Source of the DNA: Paludibacteraceae bacterium
GTDB taxonomy: Bacteria > Bacteroidota > Bacteroidia > Bacteroidales > Paludibacteraceae
Direction of reading: 5' to 3'
NCBI GenBank assembly: GCA_017444615.1
Contig: JAFSWF010000056.1
Coordinates: 1 to 53,164 of the forward strand
Length of the DNA stretch: 53,164 bases
The notes under the pieces are model-generated. The model saw only the letters and a program-made list of their open reading frames with translations, ran no database searches and had not been told where the DNA came from. Position 1 is the first letter of the stretch, and each line of letters opens with the position of its first letter. This document shows positions 17,432-25,218 of this stretch, one piece after another. Both the position numbers and the translations under genes were made by a program.

Positions 17432-19238
17432 CAATCTTCCATGTACGGCTGGCTTGCGGCGTGTCTCCGGTAAGGATATCGGGGATGGCGTTTCCGGTCT
17501 CTTGTTCGGGATAAACGAGCAGGTAACTATGGTCACGGAAGAAGCGGTCGAGCATATCCGGCACTTGATCAAAGAGCGGGTTATAACTGGGCGTAGAGGG
17601 ACGGGCGTTGATGAGCACGATCATATCGTTATGCCGCATTTGTTTGGCAATCATCAACACATCTTCCCAGTTTTCCATCTCCCGATAGGAGGCGCGGAGG
17701 TATTTGCCTTTGCGTCGGCAGAACGCCTGCAGGGCGCGTTGGGTATCTTCGTTGGTGTAAAAGACCACCTTGGCGCCTATCTGACTGCTCAGACGACGAA
17801 TGAGACCAAAGCAGGTAATGAAATCATGCTCTTTCTCGGCATAACGCGGGACGGCCACTAAGAGTCGGCTGATGGTGTTAATGGGTTGCGCGGGGTGGTA
17901 CACCAGACTGGCGGTACTTTGACCCTCAATCAGGCGTTTGGCTTCAGTCCAGTCTTCTTCGGACGACAGTTCGGGTTGCTTCAGTTCGGCTAATTCGCCT
18001 AACTCGCGCAGTTCGTAATGACGGTTCTCGGCTACAGTCATCATCTGCCATTTATTATCATGCTTCTCGCTCTCGAGCCTTGCTTCTTCTTGTAGTGCCA
18101 GACGTTTGGCGGCATATTCGGTCACGAACGAAGCCGAGGTGCAAAGCACGAGTATCATCAGCACGGCGGCATTGAGAATGCTGGAACCGAAGATATGTGC
18201 CTCAAAACCGATGGTGACGATGGCTAAGGTACCTGCCGCGGTGGCGTGCGTCAGACCAAACATCAGTTGTCTCTCTTCGGCCTGCAATCCGAAGGTCTTC
18301 TGCGCCACTAAAGCGGCTAACCATTTGCCTACTAACTTGGTGGCAATCATGATGATAGCCAGCACGATGGTCCACCAATTCGTCCAGATGACCTGCACCT
18401 CAATCATCATACCTACGCCCAGTAGGAAAAGAGGAACGAAGAGGTTATTGCCCACAAAATTGATACGTTGCATCACAGGGCTGAGATTAGGTACCAGTCG
18501 GTTGAGTGCCACACCGCAGACGAAGGCACCAAGGATGCCTTCCAGTCCTGCCCAATCTGCCAGATAGGCGGAACCCACCATCATCGTCATCACAATCAGA
18601 AAACCGTTCGTAGGATCCGTCCAGCGTTTGAAGAAGCGTTGCGCCAACCATGGGAAGAGGAAAAGCGTCACCGCTGCAAAGACTGCAATGCGACCGATGA
18701 ACGCACCGGTGGTCAGCGTGTCGGTGTACGCAAAATTACTCTTAATAGCCGCTAACACTAAGAGGGACAGCGTGATAGCGAGCATCGTACCGCCTACGGC
18801 GATGTTAACCGCGGTGTTTTTCTGCACGCCGTACCGACTGACAATGGGATAAGTCATCAGTGTGTGACTGCCGTACATAGCGCCTAACAACGCACTTGTT
18901 ACCCAGTTATACCCTAATAACTTACTCGTCACCAAACCTAACAGGAAGGGAAACAAGAACGAGAACAGACCAAAGAGCACGGAGCGGTGTTTCTGCTGCG
19001 AGAAATCATTCAAGTCCACCTCAATACCGGCTTGCAGCATGATATACAGCATGCCTATCTTACCCAGCGTCTGAATGGCACCGCCTTCGCCTAACCAACC
19101 AAATCCGTACGGTCCGACAAGAATGCCGACGATAATAAAGCCCACAATACTCGGAATACGAATCTTGTGGCATACCAGTGGTACAAAGAGGATGGCAGCC
19201 AGTACCAACGCTATGATGGCCAAGGTATTAGTGATCAT
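17388..19238 (-). CDS. CPA2-type cation/proton antiporter with cytosolic C-domain
   Basis: Predicted Na+/H+ or K+/H+ exchanger in the inner membrane. The 616 residues have 11-13 membrane helices (about 4-385), with the start MITNTLAIIALVLAAILFVPL and the family segment HKIRIPSIVGFIIVGILVGPYGF, and then a soluble C-terminal region (about 440-610) that looks like a Usp-type nucleotide-binding fold. It starts 37 bases after the uvrA stop, with a heptamer array between them. Ion specificity cannot be told. The 3' end overlaps the exosortase gene tail to tail. Confidence 0.87.
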   Translation of the reverse strand: MITNTLAIIALVLAAILFVPLVCHKIRIPSIVGFIIVGILVGPYGFGWLGEGGAIQTLGKIGMLYIMLQAGIEVDLNDFSQQKHRSVLFGLFSFLFPFLLGLVTSKLLGYNWVTSALLGAMYGSHTLMTYPIVSRYGVQKNTAVNIAVGGTMLAITLSLLVLAAIKSNFAYTDTLTTGAFIGRIAVFAAVTLFLFPWLAQRFFKRWTDPTNGFLIVMTMMVGSAYLADWAGLEGILGAFVCGVALNRLVPNLSPVMQRINFVGNNLFVPLFLLGVGMMIEVQVIWTNWWTIVLAIIMIATKLVGKWLAALVAQKTFGLQAEERQLMFGLTHATAAGTLAIVTIGFEAHIFGSSILNAAVLMILVLCTSASFVTEYAAKRLALQEEARLESEKHDNKWQMMTVAENRHYELRELGELAELKQPELSSEEDWTEAKRLIEGQSTASLVYHPAQPINTISRLLVAVPRYAEKEHDFITCFGLIRRLSSQIGAKVVFYTNEDTQRALQAFCRRKGKYLRASYREMENWEDVLMIAKQMRHNDMIVLINARPSTPSYNPLFDQVPDMLDRFFRDHSYLLVYPEQETGNAIPDILTGDTPQASRTWKIVSALKKKILSFQQR

Positions 19239-19243
19239 AAAGA

Positions 19244-19278
19244 CATTTACTATTTGGTCATTTACAATTTACCATTTA
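19244..19278. repeat. Heptamer array at uvrA stop / antiporter start
   Basis: Units catttac, tatttgg, tcattta, caattta, ccattta. The uvrA stop (19276-19278) lies in the last unit and the antiporter ATG is five bases beyond the other end. Confidence 0.85.
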
Positions 19279-21936
19279 CACATACTTACCGGTTATGCTT
19301 TTCGAATTAGCGCGGATATCTTCAACGGTGCCTTCGGCTACTATCTGTCCGCCGCCTCGTCCGCCTTCGGGTCCCAAATCGATAATCCAGTCGCAGGCCT
19401 TGATGACGTCGGTGTTATGCTCGATGATGATGACCGTGTTACCTTTGTCCACTAATCGCCTCAACACGCCCAGCAGTACGCGGATATCTTCGAAATGCAG
19501 ACCTGTGGTGGGTTCATCAAGTATATATAAGGTCTTACCGGTGCTGGGACGCGACAACTCAGTGGCGAGTTTGATACGCTGACTCTCGCCGCCGGAGAGA
19601 CTGAGGGACGATTGGCCTAACTTGATGTAACCCAATCCCACTTCTTGTATCGTTTTGATCTTGCGGAGGATGGTAGGTTGGGGTTCAAAGAACTCCACGG
19701 CTTGGTTGACGGTCATATTGAGCACATCGGCAATCGTTTTGCCTTTCCACCGCACCTCGAGCGTCTCGCGGTTGTACCGCTGGCCGCCGCAGGCTTCACA
19801 AGACACGTACACGTCCGGCAGAAAATGCATTTGGATGGTCTTGTAACCGTAGCCCGAACACTCATCGCAGCGTCCGCCTTTAGCGTTAAAACTAAACCGT
19901 CCCGCTTTCCATCCGCGAATCTTAGCTTCGGGTAATTGCGCAAAGAGGTCTCGGATATCGTTGAAGACGTTGGTGTAGGTGGCAGGGTTACTGCGGGGCG
20001 TGCGACCGATAGGCGACTGGTCCACGTTGATGACCTTGTCTATGTATTCCATGCCTTCGATGCGTTCGTAGGGCAGGGGCACTTGTTTGGAGCGGTAGAA
20101 ATGTTGACTAAGGATGGGGTAGAGGGTTTGGTTAATGAGCGAACTCTTACCGCTACCACTCACGCCGGTGATGCACACCATCTGTCCTAAGGGTATTCGT
20201 GCCGTCACGTTCTTCAGGTTATTGCCTGTGCAGCCGGAGAGAATAAGTTCCTTAAGGTCTTTAAGGTCTTTAAGGTCCTTAGGGGCTGTAGTCACTTGGC
20301 GCGCGCCCTTCAGATACTGCGCGGTGAGGGTGTCTGTTTGGAGTAGGTCTTCGGGCGTGCCGCTAAAGAGCACTTGTCCGCCCAGACGACCGGCTTTCGG
20401 ACCGATATCCACTATCCAGTCCGCTTCCCGCATCATCTGTTCGTCATGTTCAACGACGATGACGGAGTTGTTCATATCCCGCAGTTCCTTCAGACTGTCT
20501 ATCAGACGCCTATTATCGCGTTGATGCAAACCGATGGAAGGCTCGTCTAATATGTAAAGCACATTCACCAACCGGCTACCTATCTGCGTAGCCAAACGGA
20601 TACGCTGACTCTCGCCGCCGGAGAGACTGTCACTGTTACGGTTCAGACTAAGGTAACTGAGGCCTACCGCCTGCATGAACCGTAACCGTCCGCATATCTC
20701 TTTCAAGATCGGTTCCGCGATGGCGTTCTGCTTGTCTGACAGCTGATGGCTGATGGCTGATAGCTTCTCCAGCAACACATCGATATCCATCTCTGCCAAA
20801 TCGGAGATGGAGTACTCGCCTAACCGATAACTGAGCGCCTCTTTGTTGAGCCGTTTGCCGTTACACTCCGGACATACCACATACTCCTCTTTCTCTTCCT
20901 CTTCTTCCTCCGTGGCGCTCTGTAACAACTGCAATTCTTCCCACCAGTTATCCTGCCGAAGCGCTTCGTCCGTAACCTCACTAACCCCTTCCTCTTTCAT
21001 CCTTTCACTTTTCACCTTACCCAAGCCTTTGCAGCACGGGCACCAACCCGAGGGACTGTTGAAAGAGAAAGTATGCGGGGCGGGGTCTTGGTAACTGAGC
21101 CCTGTCTCCGGGCACATCAGGTTTCGGCTAAAGTATCTGACAGGCGTAGCCGGTCTAACAGCGTTAGCGGTCTCACTACCTACAGCGGAGCGGTCAGTGG
21201 CATCGGCCGATGCCACAAGCATGATTCCGTTGCCTTGCGTCATGGCGCGATCCACGCTCTGCCGCAAGCGCTGCAGGTCTTCCTCTGACCTTTCACCTTT
21301 CACCTTTAACCTATCCACGACCACCTCAATCGTGTGCGTTTTGTAGCGGTCTAACTTCATGCCCGGCATGATGTCTTGCACCTCGCCATCTACGCGCACA
21401 TACGCAAAGCCTTTCTTACGGATGGTCTCAAACAGCTCCTTGTAATGACCTTTTCGTCCGTTCACCAGCGGGGCTAACAGCAGGATCTTCTTACCCGCGT
21501 ACTCGCGTATAATAAGGTATATGATCTGCTCATCGGTGTAATGGACCATCTTCTGCCCCGACAGGTACGAATACGCATCAGCGGCACGGGCGAAGAGTAA
21601 GCGCAGGAAATCGTATGTTTCCGTGATGGTACCTACCGTCGAACGGGGGTTACGACTGGTTGTTTTCTGGTCAATAGAGATGACGGGACTCAAACCGCTT
21701 ATCTTGTCCACGTCCGGTCGTTGCATCTGTCCGATGAACCCGCGGGCGTACGAAGAGAAGGTATCCATGTACCGTCTCTGCCCTTCGGCAAAGATAGTGT
21801 CGAACGCCAATGAACTCTTGCCGCTACCACTCAGTCCGGTGATGACGGTCAAACGCTTGCGGGGGATAGAAACGCTGATGTTCTTCAGGTTATGCACCCG
21901 CGCCCCAATAATCTCTATGTTACCTTCTCCTTTCAC
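19276..21936 (-). CDS. uvrA: UvrA, excinuclease ABC subunit A
   Basis: DNA-damage recognition ATPase of nucleotide excision repair. The 886 residues have two ABC units: Walker A at 34-42 (GLSGSGKSS) and near 592 (GVSGSGKSS), two LSGGESQR signatures and two ILDEP Walker B motifs. The C-terminal zinc module is intact (CDECSGYGY, CEACGG). The first is odd: C275-P-E-T278 in place of CPxC, with C299 and C302 kept. At least five in-frame repeat inserts are present (residues about 210-222, 244-265, 307-320, 391-402 and 555-566). The start is a GTG at 21936 inside a heptamer array that also ends pulA; the array provides an AAAGGAG-like site. UvrA2-like paralogue is possible. Confidence 0.93.
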   Translation of the reverse strand: MKGEGNIEIIGARVHNLKNISVSIPRKRLTVITGLSGSGKSSLAFDTIFAEGQRRYMDTFSSYARGFIGQMQRPDVDKISGLSPVISIDQKTTSRNPRSTVGTITETYDFLRLLFARAADAYSYLSGQKMVHYTDEQIIYLIIREYAGKKILLLAPLVNGRKGHYKELFETIRKKGFAYVRVDGEVQDIMPGMKLDRYKTHTIEVVVDRLKVKGERSEEDLQRLRQSVDRAMTQGNGIMLVASADATDRSAVGSETANAVRPATPVRYFSRNLMCPETGLSYQDPAPHTFSFNSPSGWCPCCKGLGKVKSERMKEEGVSEVTDEALRQDNWWEELQLLQSATEEEEEEKEEYVVCPECNGKRLNKEALSYRLGEYSISDLAEMDIDVLLEKLSAISHQLSDKQNAIAEPILKEICGRLRFMQAVGLSYLSLNRNSDSLSGGESQRIRLATQIGSRLVNVLYILDEPSIGLHQRDNRRLIDSLKELRDMNNSVIVVEHDEQMMREADWIVDIGPKAGRLGGQVLFSGTPEDLLQTDTLTAQYLKGARQVTTAPKDLKDLKDLKELILSGCTGNNLKNVTARIPLGQMVCITGVSGSGKSSLINQTLYPILSQHFYRSKQVPLPYERIEGMEYIDKVINVDQSPIGRTPRSNPATYTNVFNDIRDLFAQLPEAKIRGWKAGRFSFNAKGGRCDECSGYGYKTIQMHFLPDVYVSCEACGGQRYNRETLEVRWKGKTIADVLNMTVNQAVEFFEPQPTILRKIKTIQEVGLGYIKLGQSSLSLSGGESQRIKLATELSRPSTGKTLYILDEPTTGLHFEDIRVLLGVLRRLVDKGNTVIIIEHNTDVIKACDWIIDLGPEGGRGGGQIVAEGTVEDIRANSKSITGKYV
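20250..20284. repeat. Tandem 9-base unit in uvrA
   Basis: Three copies of ttaaggtct or ttaaggtcc, translated as a DLK tripeptide repeated, between the two ABC units. Confidence 0.85.
20735..20762. repeat. Heptamer array in uvrA
   Basis: tctgaca, gctgatg twice, gctgata; in frame as SAISHQLSDK. It is of the same sequence type as arrays in pulA (23735) and after der (36937). Confidence 0.85.
20991..21018. repeat. Heptamer array in uvrA near first zinc module
   Basis: cctcttt, catcctt, tcacttt, tcacctt; in frame after the CPCCKGLG motif. Same type as the array at 21933. Confidence 0.75.
21152..21199. repeat. Relative of the 16-base unit, in frame in uvrA
   Basis: Contains taacagcgttagcggtct and acagcggagcggtc, which are near reverse complements of the two 16-base units at 6236-6267. 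Read as residues about 247-262. Confidence 0.6.
21286..21306. repeat. Heptamer array in uvrA
   Basis: tgacctt, tcacctt, tcacctt; in frame as the KVKGERSEE part of residues 211-220. Confidence 0.8.
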
Positions 21937-21967
21937 TTTTCACTTTTCACCTTTCACCTTTCACTTT
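21933..21967. repeat. Heptamer array joining pulA stop to uvrA start
   Basis: Five exact-length units, tcacttt or tcacctt. On the minus strand GTGAAAG-like units provide the TGA stop of pulA (21954-21956) in one frame and the GTG start of uvrA (21934-21936) in another. Confidence 0.93.
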
Positions 21968-23927
21968 CTGCAAGGACCGTGGCGGAGTAGGGTGCTACGC
22001 GCAGGACCGGTCCTTCGGTGCAAAGGAGTCCTTCTACATCCGCTTTGCCGTCTTCAGCGAGGATGGTGTAATGACCCTCAGGAAGCGCCGTCTCCACCGC
22101 TTCGGCACTGCCGTTAAACACTACGAGCAGCGTCTTGGCACTGTCAATGCCTTCCAAGTTAGCAATACGGTAAACGATCACTTGTTCATTCTCTATTGGC
22201 AGGAACGAGACATGCTCGCGCACAGCCTCGGCGCTACCCAAGCGGAAACCCTTATGCGCATGGCGGATAGCAATCATCGCGCGGTAGTATTCATACAAGT
22301 CATTGTACCGCGCTTTGTTCTCCCATGGGATGATGTTAATCGAATCGGGACTCTGATAACTGTTGTCAATGCCTTGTTTGGTGCGGAAGAGTTCCTCACC
22401 GCCATAGATGAACGACATGCCTTGCGACAGCAAAACCGCCGTCTGCGCCAGTTTGTTCATGCGTATCTTCGTTGCCTCGCTTTCCTCACCGGCACTGGCT
22501 TCTATACGGTCGCGCAGGCAGTAGTTGTCGTGACAGGTGATGTAACTGACATGCTGCATCGGTTCGCCTGCCCACCGGAGAGGCTCTGCGCCCAGTTGAC
22601 CGTTCGGATCCTCAAAGCCGATACAACCAACCAACCCGTTGCACACAGCACTCTTGCAGGCGGTATTGCCCGAAGCAAAACCCCGTTCGTGGTCAAAGGG
22701 CGAACCGATCAACGCATTGCGGATATCATCGCTGAACGCACCTACGCGTGGCATGGTGTAGGTCCATTGTTTCATGGCCAGTTGCTCATACGGATAAGCC
22801 GGTGCCATCGCTGCCCAACCCTCACCGTAAGTGAGAATAGTAGGGTCAATCTTATCCAAGGCGGCACGGATAGCGCGCATCGTCTCTTGGTCATGAATAC
22901 CCATCAGGTCAAAGCGGAAACCGTCTATATGGTACTCGCGTGCCCAGTAACAAACGCTCTCTACCATGAACTGCCGCATCATCGCATGGTCCGACGCCGT
23001 CTCGTTGCCGCAACCCGAACCATTGGCGTAACTGCCATCTTCGTTCAAGCGGTAGAAATACTGCGGCACCACGCGTCCGAGGGCGCAACCCATCACATCG
23101 TAGGTGTGGTTATAGACCACATCCATCACCACGCGGATGCCGGCTTTGTGCAAGGCTTGCACCATCTCTTTCATCTCACGGATACGAACCGCAGGGTCGC
23201 TCGGGTCGGTCGAATAACCGCCCTCCGGCGCATTGTAGTTCACCGGATCATAGCCCCAGTTGTATGAGCCTTCAGCATTCAGCTTTGAGCATTCAGCTTT
23301 TTGTTCGTCCACGGAGCCGTAGTCGAACACCGGCAGTACTTGCAAATGGGTGATGCCTAATTCCTTCAAGTGGTCGATACCCGATGCCAAACTATCAGCG
23401 GTTTTTGTACCTTCTTCTGTCAGCGCCAAGAACTTACCTTTGTGTTCGATGCCCGAGTTAGGCGACATGGTGAAATCGCGCAAATGCGTCTCGTACACCA
23501 CGATATCCGTCTTATCCGGCATCGCAGGACGACGGTCTTGGTCCCATCCTTCGGGATTAGTGCGCTGCAGGTCTATGATAGCGCCGCGTTGACCGTTGAT
23601 ACTGACGGCTTTGGCAAAGATACCCGGACTCTCTGCCGACCACTCGCCGTTCTGAAACGAACGAACGGTGTAGAACTTACCCGCTTGATCACCCCGGATA
23701 GTGCCCCGCCAGATGTCGCCCCGACCTTTCTTCAGGCTGATGACTGAAGGCTGATCACTGACGGCTTCATCATAGATCCTCACTTCCATCTGTTCGGCCA
23801 CAGGTGACCAAAAAGCGAAAGCCGTTTGGCTCTGCGCGTACTGGCACTCGTTCTCCATCTTAGGTTGACGAGCGCAACTGCTCGCCAGCAATGCTACTGT
23901 TAGCATAGTGATAATAGTGTTTCTCAT
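21954..23927 (-). CDS. pulA: Type I pullulanase lipoprotein (GH13)
   Basis: Cleaves alpha-1,6 links in pullulan, glycogen or starch dextrins. The 657-residue precursor has a lipoprotein signal (LLASSC, Cys18), so it is probably membrane-anchored. Then come an N-terminal CBM48-like domain (about 30-130) and a GH13 barrel with YNWGYDPVNYNAPEGGYS, the nucleophile Asp in GFRFDLMG, the acid Glu in YGEGW and TCHDN. Two heptamer arrays are in frame: at residues about 55-64 and immediately before YNWGYDP. It starts 11 bases after the Sel1 gene stop. The last residues and TGA come from the array shared with uvrA. Confidence 0.93.
   Translation of the reverse strand: MRNTIITMLTVALLASSCARQPKMENECQYAQSQTAFAFWSPVAEQMEVRIYDEAVSDQPSVISLKKGRGDIWRGTIRGDQAGKFYTVRSFQNGEWSAESPGIFAKAVSINGQRGAIIDLQRTNPEGWDQDRRPAMPDKTDIVVYETHLRDFTMSPNSGIEHKGKFLALTEEGTKTADSLASGIDHLKELGITHLQVLPVFDYGSVDEQKAECSKLNAEGSYNWGYDPVNYNAPEGGYSTDPSDPAVRIREMKEMVQALHKAGIRVVMDVVYNHTYDVMGCALGRVVPQYFYRLNEDGSYANGSGCGNETASDHAMMRQFMVESVCYWAREYHIDGFRFDLMGIHDQETMRAIRAALDKIDPTILTYGEGWAAMAPAYPYEQLAMKQWTYTMPRVGAFSDDIRNALIGSPFDHERGFASGNTACKSAVCNGLVGCIGFEDPNGQLGAEPLRWAGEPMQHVSYITCHDNYCLRDRIEASAGEESEATKIRMNKLAQTAVLLSQGMSFIYGGEELFRTKQGIDNSYQSPDSINIIPWENKARYNDLYEYYRAMIAIRHAHKGFRLGSAEAVREHVSFLPIENEQVIVYRIANLEGIDSAKTLLVVFNGSAEAVETALPEGHYTILAEDGKADVEGLLCTEGPVLRVAPYSATVLAESER
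23269..23302. repeat. Heptamer array in pulA
   Basis: ccttcag, cattcag, ctttgag, cattcag and a partial unit; in frame just before the YNWGYDP motif. The reverse complement matches the ctgaaNN units at 7743. Confidence 0.88.
23735..23762. repeat. Heptamer array in pulA N-terminal domain
   Basis: ggctgat, gactgaa, ggctgat, cactgac; in frame as DEAVSDQPSVISL. Same type as 36937-36967. Confidence 0.85.
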
Positions 23928-23938
23928 ATAGCTGTTGT

Positions 23939-25006
23939 TTATCGATAAATCGAATCATTCGGGAAATAGTCTTCGAAGAGTTCTCTGGCTGCTTCCATGC
24001 CCATCTCATACGCGTGGCGAAGCAGTATCTTCGCCCAACTATCGCTCTCATCAATGCCACAACCATGATGGTACATCTGTGCCAACGCATATGATGCCCA
24101 CATACTGGTATCAGTATCCGAACTGTTCCACACGTCCTTGAATATCTTCGCCGCTTTTTCCTTATCTTCGGGCACATACTCGCCGTCAAAATAGCACATT
24201 CCCATCACACACCGTGCGCGAGGATGACCTGCCTCTGCGGCGCGCGCAAAAAACGGTATCGCCTTCGACATATCCGCCTCCAGCAACCCTTCCACACCGA
24301 ATTGGTACAAATAGCCCATCAGATACGCGGCGTCCCAGTTACCGCCTTCGTTAGCCAACGCCAGCAGACGCACGCCTGCCTCGCGTTCGTCACGCGGCAA
24401 GTCCTCATCCCAAATAGCCATCTCCGCCATGGACTGCAAGGCATAAGGTTCACCCTGCACCGCCGCCTCTTTCCATAACCGATTAGCCTCCGCTTTGTCC
24501 GCCTCAATCTGCAATCGCGGCACGCCGTAGTAACGGATGTTCGCCAACCTGTTCATCGCCGCTGCGTCACCTTGCTCAGCTGCCGCTGAGATGCTATCGT
24601 ACTCCTCACGCGTGAACACATCCCAACGCGAGTCCATCTTACCGGAGAATAACTCATCCTTCAGCCGAATATAGATATTACCCACGGCATAACTGAGCCC
24701 CACTTCATGCACTTTCTTCGATTGATCCGGCACCACCTTAATCAAGTTATCCTTGATACGAATGGTGATACCGTCCGGACGAACCTCCTCCAGATACACG
24801 CAGGGGAAATAACTTCTCATGTATTTCCAACCTTCTTGTTGGATGATGGAACTCAGTTCCATGCCCAGACTCAATTCGGAGATGTCCGCTTCGCCTGAAC
24901 AAGCGTCACGACTCACAATCCCGGGGTCATGCGCCTCCGTTTCCGCTTCAAAACAAAGCCTTGTCCAGCATGCTACTCGCTTAGCACTAACGTTCGGTGT
25001 TTCCAT
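23939..25006 (-). CDS. Sel1-repeat protein
   Basis: Helical-repeat scaffold protein of unknown partner. The 355 residues have an N-terminal region without a recognised fold (1-130) and then about five Sel1-type repeats (from about 135), recognisable by AAEQGDAAAMNRLANIRYYG, AAVQGEPYALQSMAEMA, AAEAGHPRARCVMGMCYFDG and SWAKILLRHAYEMG. No signal peptide is obvious, so it is likely cytoplasmic. It is the first gene of the minus-strand run with pulA, uvrA and the antiporter, and has its own promoter. A functional tie to pulA is not shown by the sequence. Confidence 0.8.
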   Translation of the reverse strand: METPNVSAKRVACWTRLCFEAETEAHDPGIVSRDACSGEADISELSLGMELSSIIQQEGWKYMRSYFPCVYLEEVRPDGITIRIKDNLIKVVPDQSKKVHEVGLSYAVGNIYIRLKDELFSGKMDSRWDVFTREEYDSISAAAEQGDAAAMNRLANIRYYGVPRLQIEADKAEANRLWKEAAVQGEPYALQSMAEMAIWDEDLPRDEREAGVRLLALANEGGNWDAAYLMGYLYQFGVEGLLEADMSKAIPFFARAAEAGHPRARCVMGMCYFDGEYVPEDKEKAAKIFKDVWNSSDTDTSMWASYALAQMYHHGCGIDESDSWAKILLRHAYEMGMEAARELFEDYFPNDSIYR

Positions 25007-25034
25007 AGTTTTTCGTCTTTACTCAATTTGCGTG

Positions 25035-25066
25035 CAAAATTACAAAAAAAAATCGACATACGCAAG
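25035..25066 (-). promoter_or_regulatory. Promoter of Sel1 / pulA / uvrA run
   Basis: Minus strand CTTG, 20 bases, TAATTTTG; -33 box continues as CTTGCGTATGTCG. Its -33 box touches the terminator of the gene upstream. Confidence 0.8.
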
Positions 25067-25095
25067 AAAAAACGCATTTCAGTGCGTTTTTTCTT
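25064..25095 (-). terminator. Intrinsic terminator after BspA-like gene
   Basis: Thirteen-base-pair stem (25064-25076 with 25083-25095), six-base loop, A- and T-rich outer arms. It lies 120 bases past the stop of the BspA-like gene. Confidence 0.8.
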
Positions 25096-25130
25096 AATTC
25101 TACATTCTTTAAAATGTTCCATTTTGCGGT

Positions 25131-25174
25131 ACGAAGGCATGTCGAATGCAAGTCGAAGGCAAACCGAATGCAAG
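25131..25174. repeat. Tandem array, 11-base unit, 4 copies
   Basis: acgaaggcatg, tcgaatgcaag, tcgaaggcaaa, ccgaatgcaag, in the 3' untranslated region of the BspA-like gene. Same period as the arrays at 5351 and 5444. Confidence 0.87.
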
Positions 25175-25218
25175 TCCTATCCAATAATGTTCTATTTTTC
25201 TTCTTTCTTATTGTCTAT

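Noticed and set aside
22071..23267. Long (+) open frame opposite pulA
   Set aside because: It is the antisense shadow of a clear GH13 gene with all catalytic motifs on the minus strand, and its translation matches no family I know.
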